Part shown: piece by piece, positions 7,464 to 15,997 of the stretch
How positions within the stretch are numbered: the stretch's first letter is position 1
How the letters are laid out: each line of letters begins with the position of its first letter
Assembly: GCA_018336075.1 (NCBI GenBank)
Contig: JAGXRB010000376.1
Coordinates: 1 to 32,778, forward strand
Source: Bacteroidota bacterium
GTDB lineage: Bacteria > Bacteroidota > Bacteroidia > Bacteroidales > F082
Length of the DNA stretch: 32,778 nt
Reading direction: 5' to 3'
Made by a program: the position numbers and the translations under genes
Notes under the pieces: model-generated
What the model was told of the DNA's origin: nothing
Seen by the model: the letters and a program-made list of their open reading frames with translations, nothing else
Database searches by the model: none

Positions 7464-9437
7464 ATGAAAAAGAACGGTATTCTTCTTGCTTTTTTAATTT
7501 TAATCACGGCATCATCATTCGCCCAAAAAGTAAAATTTCGTAAAATTCCGAATGAGGTACTTCAGGAAACTGTACACAAAATTGACAGTGAGGCAGAAGC
7601 TGCTATACTTTACGAATATAGCAGGGTATATTACACCTATAACTTAGGTGAGTTCAAACTCATCACCTATGTCCATAAGCGGATCAAAATATACAATCAG
7701 GTAGGTATGGCTTGGGGAAATTTCTCAATTCCTTATCACAATGAAGGCCGGTTTTCAAAATTCAGGGCCTATACCTACAACATGGTCGATGAAAAAGTAG
7801 TTGAAACAAAACTTGAAAATGACAGCTATTTCACAGAGGAATTCAACAAAGTGTTCAGCCGCAGGAAATTTGCCATGCCAAACCTTGCTCCGGGCGCTGT
7901 TATTGATATCGAATACGAGCTATCCGAACCTTCAACTATTTCACTGCGTCCGTTCTATCTTCAGCATGATATCCCTGTAGATTACATTGAATACGAAGTA
8001 GAAATACCTGAATATTATACATTTAACACTTCATTAAAGGGGCTTCCACTTTCTGTTCAAAGAAAGAACACCACCAAAACAGGTGCAATTACCTCTATGG
8101 ACAGCCCCGGACAAGCTAAAAATATCAATTATACCATCAAAGTTGATGTTTATCAGGCAAGTGATGTGCCGGCATTGAAAGAAGAACCTTTTGTGCCAAG
8201 CATGGATAACTATCGAACCTCGGTCAACTATGAGCTCTCCTATTTTCGTGGCAGCAATGGCCGGATTATCAGTTTTTCATCAACATGGGATGCCATCGCT
8301 GACCGCTACAGGGCAAGTGACAACTTTGGTAAACAAATCGATCAACGGCTCAACGAACTCAATCCAGTGGTTGAAAAAGCCAAAAGCCTTCCATCTGATG
8401 AAAGAGTAAACTATCTCTACTATTTTGTCCGAAACAACTACAAATGGAACGGAAACAACGGAGAGTTCTGCGAAAAAGGCCTAAAAAAACTGGTAGATGA
8501 AAAGTCGGGCAATGTAGCTGACATCAATCTACTGCTTCTGAACTTGCTTAAAAAAGCTGATATTGAAGCACTTCCCGTTGTTATGAGTACCAGAAGCAAT
8601 GGATTTTTAAACATCAGTCACCCAAGTTATACCCAGATCAATTATGTTTTGGCTGCCGTAAAAGCCAGCACAGGATTTATCTTTCTCGATGCAACAACAT
8701 CATACCTTGATGCAGGCTTTCTTCCTGATCGTGCCATCAACCTCGATGGAATCATTATCACAGAAGACCGCAAAGGGGTGAGGGTTTCAATCGAAAATCC
8801 CAACAAAGGCAGCATCCAAAATAATGTTTTATCTGAATTAAAGGAAGACCTCACTATTACTGGAAAATTACGCACTATTTACAGCAATTATGATGCTGGC
8901 ATAGCCCGATCGGCTTATAAAACAGCCGAAAAAGAAGGTGGATATGTGAAGAATCTGCATGAAAGATATCCAATGCTGGAAATTATCAGTTACAGCGAAA
9001 GCGGAGCAGACAGCCTTCAGCCCAGAATGGTTGAAAACATCGAATTTGTTCTGGATGGACAAGTTGACCAGGTGGGCGATATACTGTATCTAAATCCGAT
9101 GATGATCTGGCAGGATAAAACAAATGATCTGAAAAGTGAGGAGCGCGAGTTTCCGGTTTTCTACCTGAATACAGGCATGGAAAAACACATGATTTCCGTC
9201 AAAATCCCTGATGGCTATCAGGTGGAATCGTTGCCAAAAGCCACCCGGCTTGCACTTCCGGAGGGATTGGGAAGTTTCATTTACACAGTTACAGCAACAG
9301 GAAACAATATCAGCATTCTTTATCAATATGATAAAGTCGCCGACATTATTTCTCCCACTTCCTATGCTGCACTGCGTAATTTCCGAACCCTTATGATAGA
9401 TAAACAAGCAGAAAAGATTGTTTTAAAGAAAATATGA
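7464..9437 (+). CDS. Exported DUF3857 protein with degenerate transglutaminase site
   Basis: A 657-residue paralogue of the preceding gene, with signal peptide MKKNGILLAFLILITASSFA. The DUF3857 region occupies roughly residues 55-230. The transglutaminase-like fold at about 320-425 lacks the nucleophile: where the partner has YGDCKA, this protein reads SGNVADINLLL (N350, V351). The histidine position also appears changed (QINYVLAAV), while the third residue survives in FLDATTSY. It is therefore predicted to be a non-enzymatic fold, perhaps a binding or scaffold partner of the upstream protein. The 2-nt gap between the genes implies one transcript and roughly equal amounts. No terminator is evident; a 7-bp hairpin (9479-9485 with 9496-9502) follows the stop but has no T tract. 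The degenerate form is known in this family. Confidence 0.85.
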   Translation: MKKNGILLAFLILITASSFAQKVKFRKIPNEVLQETVHKIDSEAEAAILYEYSRVYYTYNLGEFKLITYVHKRIKIYNQVGMAWGNFSIPYHNEGRFSKFRAYTYNMVDEKVVETKLENDSYFTEEFNKVFSRRKFAMPNLAPGAVIDIEYELSEPSTISLRPFYLQHDIPVDYIEYEVEIPEYYTFNTSLKGLPLSVQRKNTTKTGAITSMDSPGQAKNINYTIKVDVYQASDVPALKEEPFVPSMDNYRTSVNYELSYFRGSNGRIISFSSTWDAIADRYRASDNFGKQIDQRLNELNPVVEKAKSLPSDERVNYLYYFVRNNYKWNGNNGEFCEKGLKKLVDEKSGNVADINLLLLNLLKKADIEALPVVMSTRSNGFLNISHPSYTQINYVLAAVKASTGFIFLDATTSYLDAGFLPDRAINLDGIIITEDRKGVRVSIENPNKGSIQNNVLSELKEDLTITGKLRTIYSNYDAGIARSAYKTAEKEGGYVKNLHERYPMLEIISYSESGADSLQPRMVENIEFVLDGQVDQVGDILYLNPMMIWQDKTNDLKSEEREFPVFYLNTGMEKHMISVKIPDGYQVESLPKATRLALPEGLGSFIYTVTATGNNISILYQYDKVADIISPTSYAALRNFRTLMIDKQAEKIVLKKI

Positions 9438-9637
9438 GTCGATTTTTGAAGACCAATACAGCCTTTTTTTCACAAATGATTACAAGGTCGTTTCTTTGTA
9501 ATTCGGGATAAAAAGAAAATCTGTAGTACACAAATCTGAACCAAAAAAGGCCAATTTGATGAAAGAAAACTAATTCGTCTAGTTTGGCTGCAATTGGTAT
9601 GAAACACAAAATACTTTCAATTATCATATTAATTGCT

Positions 9638-9645
9638 TATCTTTG
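9638..9645 (+). promoter_or_regulatory. Promoter -7 box of the C40 peptidase gene
   Basis: TATCTTTG is an exact TAnnTTTG match. The -33 element is weak (TTTC near 9615). Because the box overlaps the apparent TTG start at 9633, translation must begin downstream, at ATG 9753. Confidence 0.5.
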
Positions 9646-9752
9646 TGCTAATTACATTTATTTCTGCTGGCATTTTATTTTCTTTCGCTAAATTTTCAAT
9701 CGAAAACGGGTTTAAGTCAGATAACTTCAGTACTGTATTTCAGATAACATAT

Positions 9753-10265
9753 ATGTTTAAGTTTTTTTTAATGATTGTTTTTTTCGGATTGTTTGCCAAC
9801 TGCAACCAACCTCTGGCAGATATTCCCATTGTGGAAATTATCCTGCCTGACACAATTGTAGTAGTTGACAATCGCAGAGCTGAACTCATAGCCTTCGCCA
9901 AAGAATACCTGGGAACAACCTATCGGTATGCCAGCATGAATCCTGGCGAAGGATTTGATTGCTCCGGCTTTGTTTATTTTGTGTTTCAAAAAAGTAATAT
10001 TGCCGTGCCCCGCACCTCAGGAGGATACAAAAATCTTGGAACTTCATTGAAGCCAGAGGATTTTAGAATAGGGGATGTGCTCGTTTTTTATGGTTATCTT
10101 GATCATACTCAAATCGGTCATGTCGGCATTATTTGTGAAGCAGATGGCATGAAATCAAAATTTATCCACGCAACTTCAGGGAAACCTTATGGAGTGGCAA
10201 TCAGTGATTTAGGTTCTGAAATGTATTCCCGTCGTTTTTACAAATGTATTGATGTAATACAATAG
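9753..10265 (+). CDS. NlpC/P60 (C40) peptidoglycan peptidase, probable lipoprotein
   Basis: A 170-residue cell-wall endopeptidase that should cleave peptide stems of peptidoglycan. The frame is open further up, to a TTG at 9633, but that codon lies inside a -7 promoter box; ATG 9753 gives a short hydrophobic leader (MFKFFLMIVFFGLFANC). Cys17 could be lipidated, although Asn before it is not a standard lipobox. The C40 domain spans about 41-168, with catalytic C70 in GFDCSGFV, H123 in IGHVGII and a third polar residue H139 in FIHAT. The gene converges on an L,D-transpeptidase, with only 19 nt between their stop codons, so the two transcripts probably overlap at their 3' ends. Family and active site are clear. 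Confidence 0.88.
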   Translation: MFKFFLMIVFFGLFANCNQPLADIPIVEIILPDTIVVVDNRRAELIAFAKEYLGTTYRYASMNPGEGFDCSGFVYFVFQKSNIAVPRTSGGYKNLGTSLKPEDFRIGDVLVFYGYLDHTQIGHVGIICEADGMKSKFIHATSGKPYGVAISDLGSEMYSRRFYKCIDVIQ

Positions 10266-10284
10266 CCCTGCATTTATGCCGGCT

Positions 10285-11847
10285 TTACTCCTTGTAAAAC
10301 AACAGCAAAGCCAGTCTGTTGTCTCTTTCATACACATCTTCGTAGAAACCGATACTGCCCAGATCATCCACCCAGGTTGTGAAATAGCCAATATATACTG
10401 GGATTTTTTGCTTTAAATTATAAATGCTTTCTTCGCCGGCATGCATGACAACATCTATTTTTTCAGGCGTCCAGTTTTCGTCATTTTCCAGGATTTTTAT
10501 TGCCAGTTCTCTTGCCCTGTCAACGCGCACACAGCCATGACTGAACGCTCTGCTTTCTTCCTTAAACAGTTTTTTGGAAGGTGTATCATGCAAATAAATC
10601 TCATTCGAATTTGGAAACATGAACTTAACCAATCCCAATGAGTTGTATTTTCCGGGTAATTGGCGCACTTGTCCGTTATTCCACTCCATATTGTGTTTTT
10701 TAAGGTAGTTTTCATCCTTTTCTATGCCAGGTTTAACTTCTTTCTCAATAATGTTCTTTGGAAGGTTCCAATACGGGCTGAACGCCAGATAGCTCATCTT
10801 TCCGGCAAAGATTACGGTTTGGGTCATGATTTTACCTACCACCACATTCGACTGAAACTCAGTTTTGCCATCGCGGATAAATTTCAGTTCATAAGAAGGA
10901 ATGTTCACAAAGATATACTCTTCAGCCAGAAATATTTCGTGCGAAAGCCACCGGCAACGCTCCATATTAACCACAATTGATTTGATGCGTTCACCAACGG
11001 GCACATTCATGTGTTGAATATGAACGGGCAAAAGAAGGGAGTCAGGTTTAAAGCCATTGCGTATTTGATATCTTAAAACAGCAGCTACCAAATCAGCATC
11101 ATAGCTCTCGCTCAGATTGTTTTGAAAGAGATCACCGGTAATAAACAGAAATTCTCTGACCTGTAAGATAGTTCGTGCAGTGTCATTGGGTTTAAAGCTC
11201 TTTTCCCATGGATTCATTTCCACAGGTTTCCAGCCTCCGTTTTCTTCAATCTTCCGATACTGCTTCAAAGCATCGCGCAGCTTAAAGTATTGACTGAATA
11301 AAATTAAACTATCCCCGTTTGTTGATTCATCATCTGAGATGAACGAATCCAACATGTCAGTATAGGAAAGCTTTTTGCGGGGAAGCAGCCATCCGATTGA
11401 TGTTGTGGATTTCTTATCAATACCACCGAACATTTTTTCAGCATAATACAAATACAAACTGCTCAGAAGCAGCTCAGTATCAGTACTGTTCAACTTGTTT
11501 TTTGTTCCATCGGTAAAAACTCCATCAATCACTAACTGGTATGGAAATGTAGCTGAAATTCCATCTTCTTCCATATCTTTCGCTTTACTGTTGAGTGAAT
11601 AGCCATATTCTACAATGCCTTTCTCATCAAGCCAGATATGCCTGTATTGATTGTTTCGGTAAATCTCAACCAGATTTGTATGGTATTTTTCTAAAGCCGG
11701 ATAGGATGCAAAAAACGAAAGAACAAGCGTGCTATCAAAAGGGATCGTGCTGTCACCAATCTTTTTGACATTTTTTTGCGTGCACGATTCACCGGCAAAA
11801 AATGTAAGTGCCATCATGATGACAATAAATATGTGGAATTTTTTCAT
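10285..11847 (-). CDS. L,D-transpeptidase (YcbB/LdtD-like), probable lipoprotein
   Basis: A 520-residue enzyme expected to form 3-3 peptide crosslinks or attach proteins to peptidoglycan. ATG 11847 was preferred over a TTG at 11868 because it opens the signal peptide MKKFHIFIVIMMALTFFAGE, with Cys22 as a possible lipid site (the GESC box is weak). The order is an N-terminal scaffold (about 40-250), a peptidoglycan-binding-like stretch near VLRYQIRNGFKPDS, and the YkuD catalytic domain (about 300-465). The active site reads YLHDTP, then SHGCVRVDRA with S436, H437, G438 and C439. The length and layout fit the YcbB group rather than the small ErfK/YbiS type. It is convergent with a C40 peptidase, so the two wall enzymes may form a functional pair. 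Confidence 0.88.
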   Translation of the reverse strand: MKKFHIFIVIMMALTFFAGESCTQKNVKKIGDSTIPFDSTLVLSFFASYPALEKYHTNLVEIYRNNQYRHIWLDEKGIVEYGYSLNSKAKDMEEDGISATFPYQLVIDGVFTDGTKNKLNSTDTELLLSSLYLYYAEKMFGGIDKKSTTSIGWLLPRKKLSYTDMLDSFISDDESTNGDSLILFSQYFKLRDALKQYRKIEENGGWKPVEMNPWEKSFKPNDTARTILQVREFLFITGDLFQNNLSESYDADLVAAVLRYQIRNGFKPDSLLLPVHIQHMNVPVGERIKSIVVNMERCRWLSHEIFLAEEYIFVNIPSYELKFIRDGKTEFQSNVVVGKIMTQTVIFAGKMSYLAFSPYWNLPKNIIEKEVKPGIEKDENYLKKHNMEWNNGQVRQLPGKYNSLGLVKFMFPNSNEIYLHDTPSKKLFKEESRAFSHGCVRVDRARELAIKILENDENWTPEKIDVVMHAGEESIYNLKQKIPVYIGYFTTWVDDLGSIGFYEDVYERDNRLALLLFYKE

Positions 11848-12450
11848 TTTTGTGTGTGGTCTTTTCAATTTGAAAACAGGAAACTTAAACTAAGTTTTAC
11901 AATATGTAACTTCTTCCAAAAATCTGCTGACAGGCTTTATAAAATTAAATTTCGGTTGATGGCGGTCAGATTTGAGTTTATATCACCACAGTCTCTTTCG
12001 CGAAAAGACCGACATTGTATATAGCCAATATGTCCCAATATTTAAAGATGAAGCGATGCAAACAACTAATCTGCAATGTTTTATTCAGCATGAAATATGA
12101 ATGACTGACTATTATTAACCCAGTCGCTGTTCTTGTAAAATTATCTGCAAAGATTATGCTTTCTGTAGCAGAATGTGTTACATAGTTCCGGCCAAGATTT
12201 ACATAAATATCATTAATTGCATAGGTGACCTGTGAGCAATTACTTTTGGATAATGACTTTCAGATAGATATTTTATAGTTCTACCCAATTTACACTAACG
12301 CTATATGCATCAATCTTTATTTCAATTATGTCAGTTTCGGGAAAGGAAAAGCATTACAAAAGTTGACATGGCCAAAAAGCAATTTTCATGAGTCAATCTC
12401 TGTCCTTTACAATAAATCGCTGGCAGAAGCTAAATAAACCACTGGATTTT
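11848..12450. other. Long intergenic gap, no gene seen
   Basis: About 600 nt of AT-rich DNA upstream of the L,D-transpeptidase and of the divergent DUF3089 transcription unit. It must contain the transpeptidase promoter, but no exact CAAAnnTA box was found close to its start. Short open frames here have no recognisable features. No RNA gene was recognised. Confidence 0.4.
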
Positions 12451-12480
12451 TTGGATTAATCAAAATCGTTTCTACCTTTG
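12451..12480 (+). promoter_or_regulatory. Strong Bacteroidota-type promoter for the DUF3089 unit
   Basis: A -33 TTG at 12451-12453, preceded by four further T's, and a -7 TACCTTTG at 12473-12480 are separated by 19 nt, the best promoter match in the window. The predicted start of transcription is near 12487. Confidence 0.65.
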
Positions 12481-12486
12481 AAGGAC

Positions 12487-12725
12487 TCAATGGATACAAA
12501 CATCGAAATGATTGAAAGCAGACTTTTTTCTTTATTATCTGTTTCATTAAAAGAATGGATATTGGTATTTATAACATTTATTTTCAGACATTTAGAGATT
12601 TTTAAGATTATTGAAAATCTGGAAATAGTCACCTCAAAGGCGATTAGTCATTCCTTACCAAACACAATTATTAAGGGTATTACACACGAAGAAGTAATCT
12701 TAAAAATTTCTTTAACTCATACTTT
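12487..12725 (+). other. About 240-nt leader of the DUF3089 gene, possible small ORF
   Basis: The predicted transcript has an unusually long leader. It contains one open frame, ATG 12490 to TGA 12729, of 79 residues overlapping the next ATG as ATGA. The encoded peptide is rich in I, L, S and T, has only one glycine and shows no domain, so it may be chance. An alternative is a structured regulatory leader; I could not recognise a known riboswitch. Confidence 0.3.
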
Positions 12726-13748
12726 ATGAACACGAAAAACATAATTTGGATTTATCCATTGATCGCATTGCTGGTTTTCTCAACTTTTTGCTGTAGTTGC
12801 AAAAAAGATGACGAACCCCAAACAGATGACATTGCTACTGATTATTCGAAGACGGCTCATTGGTTATCTATACCAGCTCCGATAATGGCTGTTGATGTTT
12901 TTTATCTTTATCCGACATGCTGGGAGAAGGTTGATTCAACAGAACCAAATATTTGCAACATCAACAATCCTTCTATGTTGGCTGGAGCAACCCCTGTATT
13001 CGAACGACAGGCAACAGCTTTTGAAACTTTTGCAAATGTTTATGCTCCATATTACCGGCAGGCAGACGCTATATATACACTAAGATTAACAGAAGAGCAG
13101 CGGGAAGTGGTCATAGGAGGGATACCAACATTAGATGCAGTTGCAGCCTTTGATTACTATATTAAACAATTTAATAAGGGACGTCCATTCATCCTGGCCG
13201 GTCATTCACAAGGTTCAAATGTTCTGATCCATTTGCTATCAGGATACATGAAAGAAAATCCGGGAGTTTATCAGCGCATGATTGCCGCCTACGTAATCGG
13301 TTATCCTGTTACTTCAACCTATTTAGCCAATAATCCGCATTTAAAATTTGCCGTAGGTCCCGATGACACTGGTGTAATTATCTCATACAACACTCAGGCT
13401 CCCAGCGTTATTCCACCTCATAATCCAGTGGTATCAAATATTGTGGGCCTTGTTATCAATCCGATAACCTGGACAAGAACCGAGGCAGAAGCAACAACGG
13501 CTGAGGGCCTGGGTTCACTCATGCCCGATTCTGTGACACTGAAATTTCACCCGGTTCCTCAATATGCTGATGCCAGAGTAGATGTTAATAAAGGTGTATT
13601 GATCTGTGCTTCTGCAGATTCAGTTGGGCTGTATAAATTTACAAAACCTTTTGGGATGGGCGTTTATCATAGTTTTGATTACCCGTTTTACTACTTCAAT
13701 ATACGTGCAAATGCCGAAAACAGGGTAAAAAAATTTCTGAGTAAATAA
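12726..13748 (+). CDS. DUF3089 alpha/beta-hydrolase lipoprotein
   Basis: A 340-residue predicted lipoprotein hydrolase. Residues 1-22 form a signal with a cysteine-rich end (FSTFCCSCKKDDE), so one of Cys22, 23 or 25 is probably lipidated and the protein surface- or periplasm-facing. The body matches DUF3089: an early VDVFYLYPTCW segment and the nucleophile elbow GHSQGS with Ser161. Later segments (AAYVIGYPV, ISYNTQAPS) fit an esterase/lipase-like fold. The family has no firmly assigned substrate. It sits alone behind a strong promoter and a long leader; the next gene is convergent. The start at ATG 12726 overlaps the stop of an uncertain upstream small frame. Confidence 0.85.
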   Translation: MNTKNIIWIYPLIALLVFSTFCCSCKKDDEPQTDDIATDYSKTAHWLSIPAPIMAVDVFYLYPTCWEKVDSTEPNICNINNPSMLAGATPVFERQATAFETFANVYAPYYRQADAIYTLRLTEEQREVVIGGIPTLDAVAAFDYYIKQFNKGRPFILAGHSQGSNVLIHLLSGYMKENPGVYQRMIAAYVIGYPVTSTYLANNPHLKFAVGPDDTGVIISYNTQAPSVIPPHNPVVSNIVGLVINPITWTRTEAEATTAEGLGSLMPDSVTLKFHPVPQYADARVDVNKGVLICASADSVGLYKFTKPFGMGVYHSFDYPFYYFNIRANAENRVKKFLSK

Positions 13749-13884
13749 GCCGTTGAAGTTCACTTTCTACATTGACAGATGAGTCTTTAACCGCAAAAAT
13801 TCTTTTGGTTTGATTTAAAGAAATTCACTCAATAGCAATCATTTACGCTAAAACAATTGACCCTTTTAAAATCATTTCCTCTTT

Positions 13885-14829
13885 TTAGAAAGTAATAATC
13901 ACTTTACCCCTTGGCCTGCCTTTTTCTGCAAATTCAAAGGCTTCGGCGGCTTTTTTTAAGGGAAAAATGTGTTCTATCACAGGTTTTAGCTTATTCTCGC
14001 TGAAAAGTTTTTCTATCTCTGCGTAATCTTCAGGGCGTTTGCGCATATTGGATGAAGTAATCTTTTTGCGTGTGAAAAGCCAGATCAGATTCGTTACAAA
14101 AGCCGGAGCCAACAAGATGAGGGGCGAGGCGTAGATGCCATCTTTCTTAAGCAGGCGTGAATAATCTTTAAATTTCATCTGTCCCCATGCGTCAAAAATG
14201 GCATCAAAGGGCACTGAAATATTTGCCATTTCTGCTGCCGTGTAGCCAATTGTTAGGTCTGCACCAAGAGCTTTGGCCAGATCATTGTTTTTCTGACTAC
14301 AGCTAGCTGTTACAACAGCGCCTTTTGCTTTGGCAATCTGTACTGCAAAGTGTCCGACGCCTCCGGTAGCACCGTTGATCAGCAAATTACTTCCTTTTGT
14401 TACGCCGCATCTTCGTAAGCCGTTGAGGGCAGTGAGCGCAGCCACAGGAAGTGATGCCGCCTCCTCAAATGACATGTCGTTGGGGATAAGTCTGGCGTTT
14501 TTTGGCTCTGTTACCAAAAGCTCAGCCATAGATCCGGGTTTGCCTAAAAAGATGGGAACTGCGCCATAAACCCTGTCGCCAACTTTAAACTCAGATTCGC
14601 CTTTTGTAGCTTTTCTTACAATTCCGGCAAAGTCAGTACCGACTATCTTGGGCAATTTTGCAGATGGTAAAAACTTTGTGTTCGCATTGTTGATTTTGTA
14701 GTCAACCGGATTGATAGAAACAGCTTTCACCTCAATCAACAATTGCTTTTCACTGGCAACCGGATCTGGCAAATCGCCGTAAATGCTGCTGACGGCTTTA
14801 TTAAAGGATGACTTATAAAATGCTTTCAT
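13885..14829 (-). CDS. Zinc-independent MDR-family NAD(P)-dependent oxidoreductase
   Basis: A 314-residue medium-chain dehydrogenase/reductase of the quinone-oxidoreductase type. The N-terminal GroES-like domain (about 1-120) carries VSINPVDYK and GTDFAGIV, followed by a Rossmann domain with the nucleotide loop GATGGVG (153-159) and an NADP-type profile. The catalytic zinc ligands and the structural four-cysteine lobe of alcohol dehydrogenases are absent, so it should reduce quinones, enones or similar carbonyls. The C-terminus ends with AAEAFEFAEKGRPRGKVIITF, the standard family ending. It stands as a single gene, with a gap of over 300 nt on its upstream side. Physiological substrate unknown. 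Confidence 0.88.
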   Translation of the reverse strand: MKAFYKSSFNKAVSSIYGDLPDPVASEKQLLIEVKAVSINPVDYKINNANTKFLPSAKLPKIVGTDFAGIVRKATKGESEFKVGDRVYGAVPIFLGKPGSMAELLVTEPKNARLIPNDMSFEEAASLPVAALTALNGLRRCGVTKGSNLLINGATGGVGHFAVQIAKAKGAVVTASCSQKNNDLAKALGADLTIGYTAAEMANISVPFDAIFDAWGQMKFKDYSRLLKKDGIYASPLILLAPAFVTNLIWLFTRKKITSSNMRKRPEDYAEIEKLFSENKLKPVIEHIFPLKKAAEAFEFAEKGRPRGKVIITF

Positions 14830-15176
14830 GACAAAATGGTTTCAGATTTCAGAAGTTGTAAATGTAGTCATAAAGCAAATAAAAGGCAGAGATGTTTTAG
14901 AAAAAAGAAATTATCAATGCCGTTGCTAATGAAAACAGTCCAATGACACAAAGTCGTTGCAATAGGCGGAAAGGCACAATTGAAAGTGCAATCGGAATAA
15001 TTGCAAAAAAGCTTTAATCAAAATCTATAAAATATTATAGATGTGACCTTTATAGTTGATTTTTACGAAAATGTCAAACCCAAATTATCCTGACAATTAA
15101 AGTAAAAGAAAAGATTGCGATCTGAACAGGGGAGGAGCATCCTGTTTGAACAAAAGAACCAATAAATCTAAAAATC
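14830..15176. other. Intergenic gap with two hairpins
   Basis: About 350 nt between the MDR gene and the zinc-ribbon gene. A perfect 20-nt hairpin has arms ATCTATAA (15023-15030) and TTATAGAT (15035-15042) and loop AATA. A second has arms AACAGG (15125-15130) and CCTGTT (15141-15146), 31 nt past the zinc-ribbon stop. The latter could terminate that gene, although its T-rich stretch begins only about ten bases later. No coding frame is credible. Confidence 0.45.
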
Positions 15177-15392
15177 TCATCGATAATTGTACTGACGGCT
15201 GTAATACTCTTCGTTGGTGGCCGATGACAGAAAAGCGTTGTAAACTGCTCCACCGCATGACTGGCAAAGAAGTTTACGTGTTGCCGGAAAATAGTAAGCC
15301 ATCGAATCCTGAGGGATTTTTTTGGAACACTTGCTGCATGTCGAAAAAAAGCGTGTGCGAAAGGCGCGTGGATCGTTTTCATAGTGTCTCAT
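15177..15392 (-). CDS. Small zinc-ribbon protein of unknown function
   Basis: A 71-residue protein with two CxxC knuckles, C19-S-K-C22 and C43-Q-S-C46, separated by 20 residues, which together should hold one zinc ion. The N-terminus MRHYENDPRAFRTRF and the aromatic run MAYYFPATRK between the knuckles look like a conserved small-protein family rather than chance coding. The spacing and lone-domain layout recall stand-alone zinc ribbons that act as nucleic-acid or protein adaptors, but this is inference. It lacks a signal peptide. The region upstream of its start is the AT-rich palindrome-bearing gap that precedes sbcC. An overlapping plus-strand frame at 15146-15394 has no such signature and was rejected. 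Confidence 0.65.
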   Translation of the reverse strand: MRHYENDPRAFRTRFFSTCSKCSKKIPQDSMAYYFPATRKLLCQSCGGAVYNAFLSSATNEEYYSRQYNYR

Positions 15393-15525
15393 GATAAAAA
15401 TGTATTTATGGTTTACAACTGATTTTATGTCGGTGAATCTTGTCCTTCATTCTTTGTTTGCAATCCGGATCTAATGAATTGAGTATGGAATCCATTGCAC
15501 ACAGCTTGAATGACAATTTTCATTT

Positions 15526-15542
15526 TGATTAGTTTTTAATCA
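15526..15542. repeat. Palindrome copy 1
   Basis: TGATTA and TAATCA arms around a 5-nt centre GTTTT. It matches copy 2 at 15670-15686 at 16 of 17 bases, differing only in the last base of the centre. Confidence 0.6.
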
Positions 15543-15664
15543 TTTTTGACACACTTAAAATACATTTTTTTTAATACACTACTAATTATTTATCAATATT
15601 TTATATTTTTTTAAAAAATTTATAAGATCAAGATATTTTGTAAAGGATCAGGCATGCTGAAGTT

Positions 15665-15691
15665 AATAATGATTAGTTTATAATCATTATT
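15665..15691. repeat. Palindrome copy 2, 11-bp arms
   Basis: Perfect arms AATAATGATTA (15665-15675) and TAATCATTATT (15681-15691) flank the centre GTTTA. It lacks a G/C-rich stem or T tract, so it looks more like a protein-binding site than a terminator. Confidence 0.65.
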
Positions 15692-15997
15692 TGAAGATGT
15701 AAAGATGTGATAAGTGAAACAATTGACCTTGCTGTATCATTTGTAACAGACTTGAATCTTTCGGTGGTATAAGGTAAATTTCAGAAGAACTAAAATCTTA
15801 AAAAAAATTAGTTGCAATAAAAATGCTGTCTCATCGGATTGGTTTTTTAACAAGGGATTATAATGCTGCAGTCATGAATAATCTAAATAAACATGCTGTT
15901 ATGGGAAGACAGAAAAAGAAAGATATGCGATGTCAGAGGAGTGGCGCAATGACGTTGAATGCATTAAAATTTTGATGCTTCATCGTTTTGAAGTGCA

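Larger units (their letters stand above)
15393..15997. other. AT-rich intergenic region with duplicated palindrome
   Basis: About 600 nt with no gene, including one of the most AT-rich stretches of the window (about 15530-15640, with long T and A runs). It contains two copies of a near-identical palindrome (15526-15542 and 15665-15691). At 15974-15999 a hairpin (GATGC...GCATC arms) overlaps the sbcC stop and is followed on the minus strand by AAAATTTT, a weak terminator candidate for sbcDC. Confidence 0.5.

Noticed and set aside
9633-9752. TTG 9633 as start of the C40 peptidase
   Set aside because: The codon lies inside the sequence around a TATCTTTG -7 box; ATG 9753 gives a compact export signal.
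15146-15394. 82-residue plus-strand frame opposite the zinc-ribbon gene
   Set aside because: The paired CxxC pattern and credible N-terminus are on the minus strand; this frame is its shadow.
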